In this document: positions 24,723 through 37,339 of the stretch, piece by piece
How the letters are laid out: the number at the start of each line of letters is the position of its first letter
Position numbering within the stretch: position 1 is the first letter of the stretch
Source of the DNA: Paralvinella palmiformis
Taxonomy: Eukaryota > Annelida > Polychaeta > Terebellida > Alvinellidae
Length of the DNA: 64,000 nt
Direction of reading: 5' to 3'
Assembly (NCBI GenBank): GCA_025642065.1
Contig: JAODUP010000723.1
Coordinates: forward strand, 108,501-172,500
Made by a program: the position numbers and the translations under genes
The notes under the pieces: generated by a model
Databases searched by the model: none
Told to the model about the DNA's origin: nothing
The model's input: the letters and a program-made list of their open reading frames with translations, nothing else

Positions 24723-25080
24723 TTGAACTACCATTTGATAAATAAATTAAAATGAATAATTTAATAATGTGGCGATGAACTCACCTTTTCAGACTTGCTT
24801 ATCCTTCCAAAGTTTCCACTGCAACCGATCGTTTATTGACGAATGTTTCATCGTACCTGGACTATGAGATGACCCAACTCCTGTACTAGGCGCGCCACTG
24901 AGGTCGATTCTTCTCGATGAGATTGGCGTTACAGAAGTTTGTTTTTATTATTAATATTTTTATTTTTATTATCTCGACTATAGAAGTTATGATCCGTGGT
25001 ACGAGATGCAAGGACACGAGCTGTGTTAATGGGGTCCATTACGCAGTACGTGGCGAGGTGGTATTTTTATCGTATACTCT

Positions 25081-25147
25081 TGTGTTCTATTGTTGTGTTC
25101 TGTTGTGGTGTTCTGTTGTTGTGTTCTGTTGTTGTGCTGCTGTTGTG
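25081..25147. repeat. 15-bp minisatellite
   Basis: About four copies of TGTTCTGTTGTTGTG. Confidence 0.7.
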
Positions 25148-25604
25148 GGCCAATCATTGGGTGAAATCAAGCCTGAACGTAGGAGATCTATCAATAAAGG
25201 ATAGCATAATACGAGTAGGGCAGCCTATGATTAAAGGGTGGATTCTGTAATTAGCGTCCGTCGGCAGGCGCGAATGTGTGTGATTGGGTGCTTGCTTGCG
25301 TGTCCGTGCCTGCCTGATTTATTACATTACACATATCGCTTATATCACCACTCATACCCTATAGCTATAATCCAACAGCCGCCAAGATTATTTTCTCTAA
25401 CGAAGCTAATTGAAAGTAATCCTCAGTGATTATTTTGTTAAAACGTCGTTTCTCATCCTCCTCCAGCCATTCCCTGGGATTCCTGGTACCAAATAATTAT
25501 TCTTATTTGTCTAATTAATCGTGGTAAGGAACCACGTGACTGAATATAATAATTTTATTATATAATCATTCATACCGATTGGTTTTCTCCATATTTCGAT
25601 TAAC

Positions 25605-25862
25605 ATGTTTTCGACAAAGTTTCAGCTGTGGCTGTTATTCTGTGTAATATCCAGTCATTTTGCATCGTACAGTGGAACTGTTATGTTAGGAACAGCAGTA
25701 TGGTGCCATTTCTTAATTAATTACAGGCCAGGTTCAGGCTTAATTGACTGGATTCTAATCCCAGTGTTGGCTACGTGTATGGGATGTTTCATCGCCTCTC
25801 AGCCCTACGTCTCGGATGTTGTCAAGATCAAACAAATTACTCACCCACCTTCAAATAAGTGA
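25605..25862 (+). CDS. Small ORF with hydrophobic segments (85 aa), unidentified
   Basis: ATG (A at -3) to TGA, 85 codons. Residues 1-20 (MFSTKFQLWLLFCVISSHFA) resemble a signal peptide or membrane anchor. Residues about 46-64 (LIDWILIPVLATCMGCFIA) form a second hydrophobic segment, followed by a polar tail. There are no simple repeats. In AT-rich DNA such ORFs also arise by chance, and hydrophobicity alone is weak evidence. Confidence 0.2.
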   Translation: MFSTKFQLWLLFCVISSHFASYSGTVMLGTAVWCHFLINYRPGSGLIDWILIPVLATCMGCFIASQPYVSDVVKIKQITHPPSNK

Positions 25863-26457
25863 GTTACTCACATAGGTTTTTTTTATACTTTACCAGAAAT
25901 CAGAGAAAATCAATTACAATTACAAATTATTAACTGAGAAATATTTATCCTGAGAAAAAGACTTTCTGATTAATTAAATACAAAATGATAATTGATTATT
26001 TATTTCAATTGCCTCCCTTCCATTTATTGATTACAAACTAGACTTAATATGGTTATTAATTATTCTTTCACGCGTCGAAAAACACGTAACACGCGTCGAA
26101 ATACACGTAATATAAATTATATTTGAGATTTTGATGATCAAGTATTATCCGTTTTAGCTTTTATTGATCGCAATTACATTTTAGGCAAAGGAAGAATCAT
26201 CTCGAACGGGGATTTAACAAAAGAAATCGGTGAATTACAATGACGTCTGAAAGATTTTTAATCTTTGCATTCGAAATCTCAGCAAAGTATCATACATGCT
26301 GTTTTAACAATTATTCATGTCCTTCATTAAAATATAATTTTACACTATTTTTAGTCAGTTCTGTATTATTCCACTTTGATAATTAGTGCTTTAAGATTTC
26401 AGTCAACAAATAAATATGCCAGCAAAATGCTAGCCCTTCACACTCTCACTAGCCGTT

Positions 26458-26533
26458 ATGAAGCATTTGATTAGGAATGAGCATATCAAACCAGTGTTTT
26501 ATTTTCTATTCTTCATTATCTGTAAAGGAATAG
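26458..26533 (+). CDS. Possible signal-peptide exon, weak
   Basis: ATG followed by 25 codons (MKHLIRNEHIKPVFYFLFFI then ICKGI) to a consensus GTAAGC donor in phase 1. The layout resembles the first exon of a secreted protein, but no second exon was found and the length is too short to exclude chance. Confidence 0.13.
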
Positions 26534-28083
26534 GTAAGCATCATCTCATAAAATACCATATTAGTAAATTCATCTAGAAAACCAAACATTAACTTTCGAA
26601 TGTACTTAGATTAATTAATTTCTAAGTGAAAGTTAATTACGGTGATAATTCGTCATCATTGTCGTGCCATGTTTGCGTCATGACAATCCGTAGCCAACAT
26701 TACAGTTTCATATTATTCTTATATCAGTGGTTACTAAAAAAAAGGCAGCAATTATTAGTAATCCGAAATTGATCATTATGCCTCACAACAGTTTATTTCT
26801 TTGCCTTCATGATATTAATTTTATTAGGTATTCACTAGTAATATTTGTAATTTTGACTGAACATGTCTAACAAATACGATTTGTTGTCTATTTTAAAGCA
26901 GCACCCTTTTGTGCTTAATATTCCCTAGCAATAGCTATAGCATCAGGCATGTGATCTCGACATTAACGTTAAGAATATCTAGATTAAAAACCATTTAAGT
27001 CCCATTTGGGATTCTGCAGCACAGCCAACGAACCTGTACACTGACCAAACCACTAATTGATTTGGCATGTATATGCTGTGGATACTTCAACCAACAAAAA
27101 AAGACTTCGGCTACGTTATCTAATTTTCCCACATAAGCCCAGCCACAAGGTCACGCAGATCATCGCCCTAATTAATTGAATCACTAATTCACGCTTTTAT
27201 TGATTCATTCATCATTTAATATATTTGCAATATATCGCACGATTGCTGTTTTATTTACGATCTTTAACTTGTTCGAAAGTTTAAAATAGATTGAACACGT
27301 CAGTTTATTTTAGGTCCAGAGCCAACTTTCTTCACTTAAAAAGAATACTCTTCAACGGGAATCTCTCTAATAAATTCATCTGTGACAGGCGAGATTACAT
27401 CCCATTCTGACCATCTCCCAAAGACAAAGAACTGTATATGCTGATGTAAAGAAATATTATAAGAATGAATCTATTGTATATGTAGTTCTTAAAAAAATAG
27501 ACAGTTATAAAACTAAACCAAATACAGAGGTATCTATAATAGAGATATCACCGTTGACCGTTTGATACCTTTCATTCTATCCATGCCATCTGTCATAAGC
27601 AAACGGATAACTCGAAGTTGATGTCAATCAAAGATGTATTTTAACAGCTGTGGCCACAAGTGAAAACGTGAATAAATTACGGAAAGTACGTATAACTCGA
27701 ACGAATGGCCCTCGTCTTTGTACGTATCACTCGATCCCTTATACCATCATAGCAAGCTTATACCGTGAAATAAATCGGTTGATCAAGTCAATACTTGTAA
27801 GTAATTGTTGATTGGATGCGGTATATTTCGGATGCGCATCGAAGAACCAGCGAGTTAAGACATAATCGAACTTAGAACGAATTTAATATCCTAGAAAAAT
27901 TAGCCTCCTCTACATAACAAACAACAGAACATCGCGACAGAGTACTCTGCTGAGTTTAATCAACACAATCTGGAAAAAAACAACACCAAAAGCACGCCGC
28001 CAAAGACAAATATTGCCAACAAAATCACCAGACTCCCGTGAAGAAATTTCGGTGATCAGCCATTACCGAGAAGAACGCCGCTA

Positions 28084-28089
28084 TTTATT
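28084..28089 (-). terminator. Candidate poly(A) signal of the ITG-like gene
   Basis: AATAAA on the minus strand, about 345 nt after the ITG-like stop codon. It gives a 3' UTR of ordinary length. Another AATAAA inside the coding part of exon 4 is not likely to be used. Confidence 0.4.
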
Positions 28090-28434
28090 GCAATAACATA
28101 AACCACGTTGAAAACGAGACAATTAATACAATATTGCTGGTTGTGCTACACAACTGTCGATCTAAGATTGCCTTTGTCCACTGTGATGGAATATTTAGAC
28201 ATCTTTAACACCCTTCTTCGTGCGACGAATTACGACATCATAACATTTTACGACTTTCGAAAAATCACCACTATTGTATATATACGAAAGAGTTACATAC
28301 AACAAAAAAGAACTCGATCTAATTTACCACGCATAAAGGTTTGTGAAGATTTGAGAATTCGCGCCTTTGTCAATGGAATGATTACTATACGGCCAACGCG
28401 CGCTTGTGGTGTGGTGCATATGAGATCACGTGAT

Positions 28435-28583
28435 CTAGCCGGCGATGCACTTGGAGATGGCGGTGACGCGATCGCAGATACGCTTTATTCCCTGACGACC
28501 ACGTGCTACGCGTTGACAACAGAGTTGGGCACCACCTGGCTTCTCGAAGGTTCGACAGTCGGAGTTATCGTCACATTTGGCAC
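28435..28583 (-). CDS. ITG-like neuropeptide precursor, exon 4 (last Cys block and stop)
   Basis: A 149-nt coding part after acceptor ttacctttcag. Its first two bases complete Gly with exon 3, then 48 codons and TAG. It encodes AKCDDNSDCRTFEKPGGAQL, CCQRVARGRQGIKRICDRVT and AISKCIAG: a C-x5-C-x11-CC-x13-C-x8-C block. The LCCQ-basic-rich-KRIC...CI end is the hallmark that led me to the ITG-like family. A poly(A) signal (AATAAA, complement of 28084-28089) lies about 350 nt after the stop and probably ends the 3' UTR. Confidence 0.85.
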
Positions 28584-28659
28584 CTGAAAGGTAAGTAACA
28601 CAACAAAGGTCAAACAAATCATTCGCCTATTACCCATCTAGTTATCTATTTGTCTATCT

Positions 28660-28882
28660 GTTTTGTCTATCTTCCTTTCAGTCAGTCTGTCTGTCTGTCT
28701 TTCGGCTAGAATGTGCATCTATACGTATGTATGTATGTATGTATGTACACATGTATGTATGTATGTATGTATGTACACACGTATGTATGTATGTATGTAT
28801 GTATGTATGTATATACGTACGTATTTGTGTGTGTGTGTTGTGTGTGTGTGTGTTGTGTGTTATGTGTGTGTGTGTGTTTATG

Positions 28883-28918
<36 letters not shown>
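28660..28918. repeat. TGTA / GT compound microsatellite
   Basis: TGTC, then about 85 bp of TGTA, then broken GT tracts. It begins 80 bp from the acceptor of ITG-like exon 4. Confidence 0.95.
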
Positions 28919-28919
<1 letters not shown>

Positions 28920-31299
28920 GTGTTTTGTCCATTTGTACAAGCACATAATTACTGTAGCATGTTATGTCCATCATAATGAAAGAACGCAAAGAATCAAAAA
29001 CATGTTTCGATCCTAAAACTAAACCTTCCGTAAACTCTTTAACTGCAGACACAGATTGCATCCAATTACTTGCAGTGATAAGTTCTCTATATTCCATTAA
29101 TGTAAATGATGTTACTTTTCTTCCATGAAAATATGATTTATAACTCTTTCGAAGAAAAGGTAATTGTTTGCGTTTAGACTAGATTCAGGTGAATGCGTGA
29201 AAAACGAATATAACCTAATTTACATATAGCTCGTACAGTCCGCGTTAAGTATTTTAAATAGAAACCTTAGTAGGGGGTTTAGTACTCGGCTTCATTTGCA
29301 TAAATAGACTAAATAATTCATCAACCTACTTCATCGAGGAGCTACATATCCCGATTGTACGTAAATCGTTTAAATGGACCAGTTTAATGATAGGATTAGG
29401 CGTAAATGTTAAGCTATTGTTATTCTATCAACGTTAATACAGTCGTAGGGTTTTAATTATCTAGTTTCACGCAACATTTTAAGTTCGCTAACGGGATACT
29501 GTACTCAAGAAACGATGTCTTGTCGTTGTTTATTTTTTGTTTTGTTTTTCTTCGTCGTGTTAACTTGTTCTGTGCCTCACGGTGACAACGTTGGGTACTG
29601 TACAAAGATTGCATAATGATGATAATAATTTTATAACAACAACAACAATAATAATAATAATAATAATAATAATTTTATATAAAAATACTAATACTAATAA
29701 TAATAATAATATTTTCGAACATTTTAAAATGATGTTATTCATACACATAAACATATTCGTATATCTGAAGCTTGTTCCAAGAACTCATTCCCTGAACGCG
29801 ACTAATAAACAAGCACCTGACTCAGCTATAAATGAGTACGTCCCTGGGACGCGACAGATAATGAGATATTAAGCGCCGATAAGTTTTAGTTAACACCAAT
29901 ATACGTCCACGGAGAAGAGCACAAATGGATGAATTCCTCATCTGTAGCCATAAGAAAAGGTCAATAAAATATAAAAAACCTATATTGTATGTCCTACAGT
30001 TTATTGTTCTCTTCGTAGATCAAGTTTCCTATATAATCGAATTATAGGATACAGTTCCTACCCACGGTACCCTGGACATTATTTGACGGATGATTTTTAT
30101 ATCCAGAACGTTTAGACTATTTCCATATTTTGTATATGTTTAGAACATGCATGTGACACGTCTTACAAATACTCCTCCCCTTAATCTGATAATCATAATA
30201 AAAGCGGACCGATTTACTCCTGTGCGCACAGCCTTCATGGCATGGACCGGTAAAATATATTATAATGATTAATGATTAAAGGAGCAGTTCTCTGTCGGAT
30301 AATATGGCTTTTATCCGCAATGCTTGTAAAAGTAACCCGAAATCCAACAATACTAATGACGAACTCTACCCGATATCATAAATATAAGGAAGTCATCCCA
30401 ATTACTGGAGGGCTGCCATTACGGCTTCCCCGAATGTCAGATTGTACCGCGGGAAAGAGAGAAGTCGCTTGCTCTCTGATGTCAATTGGCACAAAGATCA
30501 AGTAGTCATCTCGATCCAGATCAAGTCAGGTCACAGATGCTCTGCGCTAGCGTTGATCGTGACCTTACCTACGTCCGAGTTCAAGCTACTAACCACTACC
30601 TACTGACTCGGACGAGGGTCATTTCCATAAATCTGACAGCTCTGTAGGTGCTTCGTGTTACGAGAGTAGAAAATAATCTTCATAGTGAATTTACTATATT
30701 ACTTTCTCCAGCCATAACATTAACATATGAGGCGATTCGGACCAACTTTACTCTAATATTCGTAAATACGTGTTTTTTCCTCCGAAATTATGTGACAGGC
30801 AGATACATGTTTATGATGTTATAACCGGGTCGTACGAATAGCTTGTGGTAAGTGACGTCAGATTTCAGGATCATCCTGTCTGTGTCCGCCTTCCAAAACG
30901 TAGGCTCCCACAGATGAGTCATAGCCGGCCCAACAGCACTTTGATATGGATTATTTAATACGTGGTTGGTTGTGTTCATATTTTGCATCATTTATAATTC
31001 GGATGAGCAGAAATTGTGAAATGAAGGTGAACTATTCCTTTAAACTCCCGAGGGGAGGTAGAATATATACCGGCCATACCGATAAATAATAGATAGATCA
31101 TCTACGCCGTACCCCATTGAGGTCCAACGACGAAATACTATTAATGGGAATAGGCAAAACCGAGTATCTCGTTGATGGCTATCCCGTAAAGTGTCCAGGA
31201 AATAAATACTTGGATGTCGTGGTACGAAAATCGAGCATTAAAAAGGTTAAATTAAAATTTCGCTGCTTTACGGCAACATTTGTCCCACGGTAAGTCATG

Positions 31300-31410
31300 G
31301 GTAGCCTCCGTGGTCTAGTTGGTAGCGCGTTGGACCACATATCACTACTACCTGAGTTCAAATCTCGGCGTGGGCATATCTGAAGGTTGTTTCATCTCTG
31401 ACTTCGTTTC
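31300..31410 (+). repeat. SINE family A copy, head and body start
   Basis: The best-preserved head: GCCTCCGTGGTCTAGTTGGT with box A and GAGTTCAAATCTC as box B, then the family body. It is followed at once by an inverted related element. Confidence 0.7.
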
Positions 31411-31535
31411 ACGGAGGTAAAGAGGCGAAGTGAGAGATGAAACATCCTTCACACTTCAGACGTAGCCCGTCGCGGTTTCGAACCGAGATGCTGAAACCAA
31501 CTGAACTACCGATTATAGGTCACGGAGACCGTGCC
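31405..31535 (-). repeat. Second tRNA-derived SINE, inverted to its neighbour
   Basis: On the minus strand it has a different tRNA-like head (CGGTAGTTCAGTTGGTTTCA, box B CGGTTCGAAACC) but the same body as family A. With the copy at 31300 it forms arms of about 26 bp (31381-31452). Confidence 0.6.
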
Positions 31536-31588
31536 CGGAATTAGGCCTTAAATCTAAACTTCTGTAGATGACGAAAATATTAACTTAC

Positions 31589-31823
31589 CTAGCCCTCCCT
31601 TGCCACTCTCGGTCATGATCATCTTGCTGGCGCTGGGTACGCTGATCACTGGCAGGTCTTCCATGAGGTCTTCGATTGACGTCTTCGGTCTCCTGACGCA
31701 GTACGACTCTCCGTCTCGGTCCCAGAGACACGCATTTGGCGTTAGGGGCGCAGTCACGCGTCGCGAAACATGGCTGAAGATCCTTCTCCTTGACGCAGAA
31801 GCCTGGAATCTCCGGATTCATGC
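31589..31823 (-). CDS. ITG-like neuropeptide precursor, exon 3 (frameshifted as sequenced)
   Basis: A 235-nt exon with acceptor tcgctccatcag and donor GTAAGT. It enters in phase 1, completing Gly with exon 2, and reads MNPEIPGFCVKEKDLQPCFA then TRDCAPNAKCVSLG. From there the incoming frame gives an arginine-rich, cysteine-free chain. The next frame gives DRDGESYCVRRPKTSIEDLM and runs to the donor in phase 1, exactly what exon 4 needs. The exon therefore holds one surplus base, most likely in GGGACC (31718-31723 on the plus strand). Both frames are open across the exon. Causes: assembly indel, null allele, or a decayed gene; conserved frames on both sides favour an indel error. Confidence 0.8.
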
Positions 31824-32164
31824 CTGATGGAGCGACAGAAACAATGAGAACGACATCAGCGGGACTTTTACGACAGTATTTACTGCTTACATTGGCACTG
31901 GAACATTCACCGCACGAGCCTTAATGGTCGAAATAGGCATGAAATCTACGATCAATGTATTTATGTTGCTATTTATAAGAAGTGTTATTTATTTAGCATA
32001 TTTCTGAGCGTGATTTGTAAGTGATAATGTGCTCCAGGATATAAAAGATAGTAAAGAAGATAAACAGATAGAAATAGAGTGAAACGTAAGAGAGAGGGAG
32101 AGTCGGACAGAGAGTGAGAGAGGGGATGAGGGATAGTTAGATAGATTGATATATAGACAGGCAA

Positions 32165-32168
32165 ATAT

Positions 32169-32220
<52 letters not shown>

Positions 32221-32316
32221 GTAGGTAGGAGGAGGAGGAGGAGGACGGGGGGGAGGACGGACAGGACAGACAGACAGACAGACAGACAGACAGATAGGTT
32301 GGTTGATTGATGGATT

Positions 32317-32357
<41 letters not shown>

Positions 32358-32364
32358 ATAGATA

Positions 32365-32399
<35 letters not shown>

Positions 32400-32457
32400 A
32401 TACAGACAGGTTATATAGGGGGCTATATAAATTTTGTATATTATTATTATTATAAAG

Positions 32458-32510
<53 letters not shown>

Positions 32511-32512
32511 TG
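32165..32512. repeat. GATA / GACA / GATT compound microsatellite
   Basis: Three GATA tracts separated by GACA, GGA, GATT and ATT runs. The 191-codon frame across it is repeat translation. It lies in intron 2 of the ITG-like gene. Confidence 0.95.
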
Positions 32513-33360
32513 AGCGAAACTTTTCGGGTTTCAAACTACAAACTATGGGACTTACAAATGGCATTGTTCACCTATTATCGCCCAATATTGCAAACACGCA
32601 AACGTTTTTATAGCCCACACCGAAGAATAAAAGGCTACGTCGATAAATCTAACAAACTAGCAAAAGAAAAGACGGCTGGCTGGCAAGTACAAAGAAGCTT
32701 TGATTCGAAACCAGCCGATAAAAATTAAAGCAAATATAAAATCCAACGCTAAGTAAATAGCCATAAAACGCAGCGACAGCGGTGCCATCTGTGTCAGGCA
32801 ATAATTAACTTAAGTGGCTCCCTCTGTAGGATGACTACGGCGGTGTGAAGATTCGCCATATCAAGCAGCAGGCACAGGTGTGTCGACGGGTCTAGTAATG
32901 ATACGGCGTACTACATGGATGATACAGGTGTCTCGAAAGAGGGATGGGAGACTAAAGGCAGCTACACTGTGGCCGTCGCGAGAACTACTCTGGCAGGAAG
33001 ATCTGCGTCTAAGGGTGCAACAAGCAGGAACGAACATACAGGTCATGCAGTATGTTTGAACACTGATCTAATGCGCACCAACTGCATACATTCTGATAAA
33101 TCTATGTTATTATGAAGCAACACATTGCATACAAAATATAACTCGCTACAAAGGGAATATCTATAAGTAAAGATTGGGGCGTGTCCATAAAATACATAAT
33201 CAGTTGCAGTATTTAGCCAATCTGGTCACCCTAGAAACGTACGATTATTTTAAAAATAATGAGTAACATTCATTTAGGCTGTCTAATTATATTTAATACT
33301 AGAGAATTTATGAACACACCAGTATATTGTTGCCATACTAGATCTAATGCTAAAGTGTAA

Positions 33361-33404
<44 letters not shown>

Positions 33405-33831
33405 TGCGTGTTTGTGTGTGTGTGCGTGCGTGCGTGAGTGAGTGCGTGCGCGAGCGCGCGAGCGTGTGTGTGTGTGTGTGTGTGTGTGTTTGAAGAGTGC
33501 AACGCGGTTATAGGTAACTAGATTATCCCCTCACCACGCACAGTACTCTAAGGAAAGACTATAAATGTGCCGTGAACGTGCTTAGCTGGCATCTAAAACA
33601 AACACTACGCCACCCTCACGTCTAATCAACTATATAATGACTAACCTTCAGTGCGCTGACCACGTTGTCCTATGGGCGATAATGGACAATGTCGGCATAA
33701 TTAAACCACTTACGTACGACACAGAGCGAATAAAATTCAGCATACATTTTGTTTCGCTTTTAGAAGCTACCAATTGAGAATTTCGTACTATTGTTAGACA
33801 ATTATTTCCACATCTAAGTCCGAATACTCAC

Positions 33832-33916
33832 CGAAATAGTCGTCAAAAGCGGCGCAGACGAAACCTTGACAACATTCGGCCGTGCTGAAGCATTTCCCGC
33901 CAGATCCTGTACAGCG
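33832..33916 (-). CDS. ITG-like neuropeptide precursor, exon 2 (first Cys block)
   Basis: An 85-nt exon with acceptor ctctttcgttccag and consensus donor GTGAGT. It enters in phase 0 and leaves in phase 1. It encodes RCTGSGGKCFSTAECCQGFV then CAAFDDYF, a C-x6-C-x5-CC-x4-C block. A CC pair followed by GFVC is typical of the cysteine-rich C-terminal region of ITG-like/prohormone-4 neuropeptide precursors, known in arthropods and lophotrochozoans. The fit with exon 3, which begins with a PGFCV segment, supports that family. Other small disulfide-rich folds share the CC pattern, so family rank is less sure than exon reality. Confidence 0.82.
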
Positions 33917-34581
33917 CTGGAACGAAAGAGTTTGATGGATAATTAACTCGCATTAAAACATCGGTTGCCGAAGATCTTTATACAGCGACACAATCCTTCT
34001 ATTACGGTCAGTTAGTTACTTTTATCCGCAGGTCTAATGGTAACAAGAACATGACCACATATTTGTCAAAGCGAATGGCAACTAATAAGTCACGTGACTC
34101 TTGATCAGATTTGTCACGTCATGAATTGCTATGGATTGGGTGTCTCTAACTGGCGATAAATAGAGTTAAATCAATATCTTAAAGAAAAGAAGAAATCCTA
34201 CCGAGTCCAATTTGATCAATTCCGATCAAGGTCACAGATTCCCGAAAAGCAAGAAGCAATTAGTTATTGGCCATGAATATTCCAGTAAACTCTAATTATT
34301 TAACACTGATAGTAATATGGAATAGAAAATCTTCTCTTTTAATTGTAATATTTTACATAATAAAACGAATTTTTAACAACAAACAAAAAGTATTAATACA
34401 TGTTCTATGATAATCTTATCTCAGATTTGTATTTATTTAGTTTTTTAACGTTCTGTGTGAGTGTTGTGAATAATATTGAGTTTTTAGCACCCTAACTAAA
34501 GGCATCGGTTCATGAATATTCATTTCTGAAGTTGGTCTGAATTTGAAGACACACACGTGCACGCACACACACATACATAAT

Positions 34582-34615
<34 letters not shown>

Positions 34616-35646
34616 CATTAGGTTGTTGTCAATCCAAAAGTAAAACCTGCTATTCATTAACCAGGATTCCTCCCAATTGACGCTGTCATGTAACCACTTT
34701 AGTATCCTTTCTAATTCGAGCAGCGGTATTCAGCCCCACGCCTGCCACACATTGAATCACTTATCGGGGAAGCGTCGGTATTCTAAACGCCTCCATGTTC
34801 CAACTCCGAGGGCGGAAGACAAAGGGGCTAATCGTCCCTCGTCGTCAATCGAAATGAACGTAACTAAATGACCGCTCCTAGCGTTCAATATATCGGCGCC
34901 ATCTATCGATTGTGTGACGCACTACCGTGGTTTGCCAAATCGATGTTACATCGATCAGGAATTGATTACAACGGAAAGGAACTGTTTCGTCTCTAAAAAT
35001 TGGGAGCTGCTTCGTAATTTTGTCTTCACCGGAACGAAGCACGTTTCGTTTTAGAATTCGTTTCAGGGACAATGAGAGATAATTTTAGCTCCATCTCCAA
35101 TACGCGACAATGGGCGTACCTAGACGTATTGATTGGCATCAGTTGTTTTTATACAAACAAAATACAATACGTTATTTATTGCCAGTGCTGCATACAATCA
35201 CCGCTAGCGTTAGTGTAGATAACTGCACTTAAAACACCAGTCATCAAAGGAAATGGGTTTTTTCTCGTGTCAATTCACGGTATTGCTAAAACAGGAACAA
35301 ACCGAAGGCATTTATTAATGTAAATTTGTATTTTGACTTTCAACTATTTTATAAATAATAAAATCATAATAAAATAATAGTAATAATACTAATATAACAT
35401 TTTATTGATGATGATGATGATGATGATGATGGTGGTGATGATACTGTTGTTGTTATTGTTATCTCTGTTGCTGGAGGTACTGGTGCCGTTTTTACTGTAC
35501 ATCATTTTCATTTCATTCACTAAATCTGAAGTTTGTATACTGTGAAATAAATCGTGTTAACGAAGACGTCGCTCAACGCAATATCCTTAAATTGATTACG
35601 AGCGACTATAACCGGCTTTATCATGTCGCATTGTAATCATTTCAGT

Positions 35647-35647
<1 letters not shown>

Positions 35648-35718
<71 letters not shown>

Positions 35719-35728
35719 TGTGTGCGTG
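35648..35728. repeat. GT microsatellite
   Basis: About 60 bp of unbroken GT followed by broken GT. Other long GT tracts lie at 39495-39548, 40287-40364 and 41278-41309. Confidence 0.97.
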
Positions 35729-35997
35729 TAAATGTTTAGATATTTGAGTCACGTATATGGAGAAGGGAACGGCTCCATCATCTGGATCATAATCCAGACA
35801 GCCGGAGTCCGTGGTTAATCACCCGTCAATGTCCTGGTCATGTCATCGGGATAGGGAGAATGAGGCGGGACGGGTGGAATCCCAAACCATATCATACGCT
35901 GAGTTATAGATGAGTCCGATTTGAAATATTCTTCGTATCAATATCAGAGATTTATTGTAAAAATTGTATATTGGTATTCTTTTTGTAGTCTGTACGC

Positions 35998-36170
35998 GGT
36001 ACCTCCTTGGTCTAACTAGTAGGGCGTTGGATCACAGATCACTACCACTTGAGTTCCAATCTCGGCATTAGCATATCTGAAGGGTGTTTCATCTTTGACT
36101 TCACTTCATTACCTATGGAGGTCGCTCGGCCCCGTTTAGTCTACCATGTGCACAAAATCTAGTCCGTATA
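35998..36170 (+). repeat. SINE family A copy
   Basis: Head (CTCCTTGGTCTAACTAGTAG), box B TGAGTTCCAATCTC, body and CTACCATGTGCACA tail are all present in order. Confidence 0.7.
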
Positions 36171-37278
36171 CGAAGTCATACACACATATATAAAGTTATC
36201 CTTTCCCGCTCTTTCCATCAGTAACTCAGTAAAGGCCTTTTTGGTGTGTTCACTTCATTCCTTTACAGTTTTTGTGGCCCACACACGTCTCTTGCGATAA
36301 CTGATATCGGTCCCCGAATGGCTCATACGTCATGGTGCTCATCTTTCGAGGACGACAGCCAAGTCTTAGCAATTCCGCTAAAAGTTTCCTAAAATGGCCG
36401 ACAGGTCGACTTAACTTTGGCAGATTGATTTTTGGAAATCGCTGGTCGCCATTTTGGAGCCGCCTCGTCGTCCTAGTCGTATGAGGCGATGCCATGTCAG
36501 TGGTGTGATGAATGGGAGCGTGGGTGGCCGACTTGTTGGGATGATCGACGGATCGGATAAGAGTGGGTGGGCGGACAATGGAAGGTCGGAAAAGGGGTTA
36601 TCTTTTTCGGATATCAAAGGTCTTAATGTAGTATTGATAATTGAGTAAGGGGGTGCGATAGATAATTATGGAGGTCGATTAGGAGGAATGATCGAATATG
36701 AGAGATTGCTTTATAACAACACTGACTATGTTAGTTTGCTATTATACATAGTGAACACAATTTCAGAATTTTCGTTTATGACGCGACAGCGAACGCCACT
36801 GTTAATATAAAGAGACATGGTGACGTTCCTGTTTATCTTGGGAGCGAATCATCCGAGGGTTTGGGGTTGGGAATTGCGGATATGTGCGGGAATGAGCAAG
36901 GTCAGTAGATACGGGATGGGTAGGATAAGGAAAGGAGAACGATTCACCGATACGGTATCTAGTCATGTCTCCCGCGACACCAGCACAGATGGATGTTATT
37001 CTTCATCATTGATCAGCTGGCACTCGAAACTGTCAAGGTCATGTAGGTCATATGGGTCCCAGTCATTTGGATAGCAGGTCGCCAGCGTATATGGACGGTC
37101 ATTGGATAGTTTACGTTCTGAATAGAGTTAAGGCTGTCGGTTTATCCCCGAGGGTCTCCCTGTTTTTAGAACTGGGAGTGGGACTTGTTTGAGGACCATA
37201 TAACTCTGTTATTGACTGGACAATTTTCAGCTATGTTTTCTTTCAACATGATATACATCCATACATCTGATTGTTGGG

Positions 37279-37339
<61 letters not shown>

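Larger units (their letters stand above)
16409..28083. other. Intergenic region, no supported gene
   Basis: Contains an AAT microsatellite (16731-16779), tRNA-like 16969, TA tracts at 17967-18021, 20466-20513 and 22832-22892, the 59-bp satellite and the CACT/CCTG repeat. A strong acceptor-like tract (tcttttcttttccag, 22421-22436) is followed by only 11-14 open codons. The stretch 25860-28080 is plain AT-rich sequence. Confidence 0.5.
28584..31588. other. Intron 3 of the ITG-like gene
   Basis: Holds the TGTA/GT microsatellite, an AAT tract near 29650 and the inverted SINE pair at 31300-31535. No exon is seen. Confidence 0.6.

Noticed and set aside
31300..31375. Intact-looking tRNA gene
   Set aside because: A and B boxes are present but acceptor and anticodon stems do not pair, and the same body follows in other copies, so it is a SINE head.
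31989..32564. 191-codon minus-strand frame
   Set aside because: Repeat translation of GATA/GACA tracts (Ser-Ile-Tyr-Leu).
36250..36495. Minus-strand frame with KLSRPVGHFRK, compared with the IDLSRFYGHF peptide of prohormone-4
   Set aside because: The resemblance is a few scattered residues, there are no dibasic sites or splice sites around it, and the frame is one of several open by base composition.
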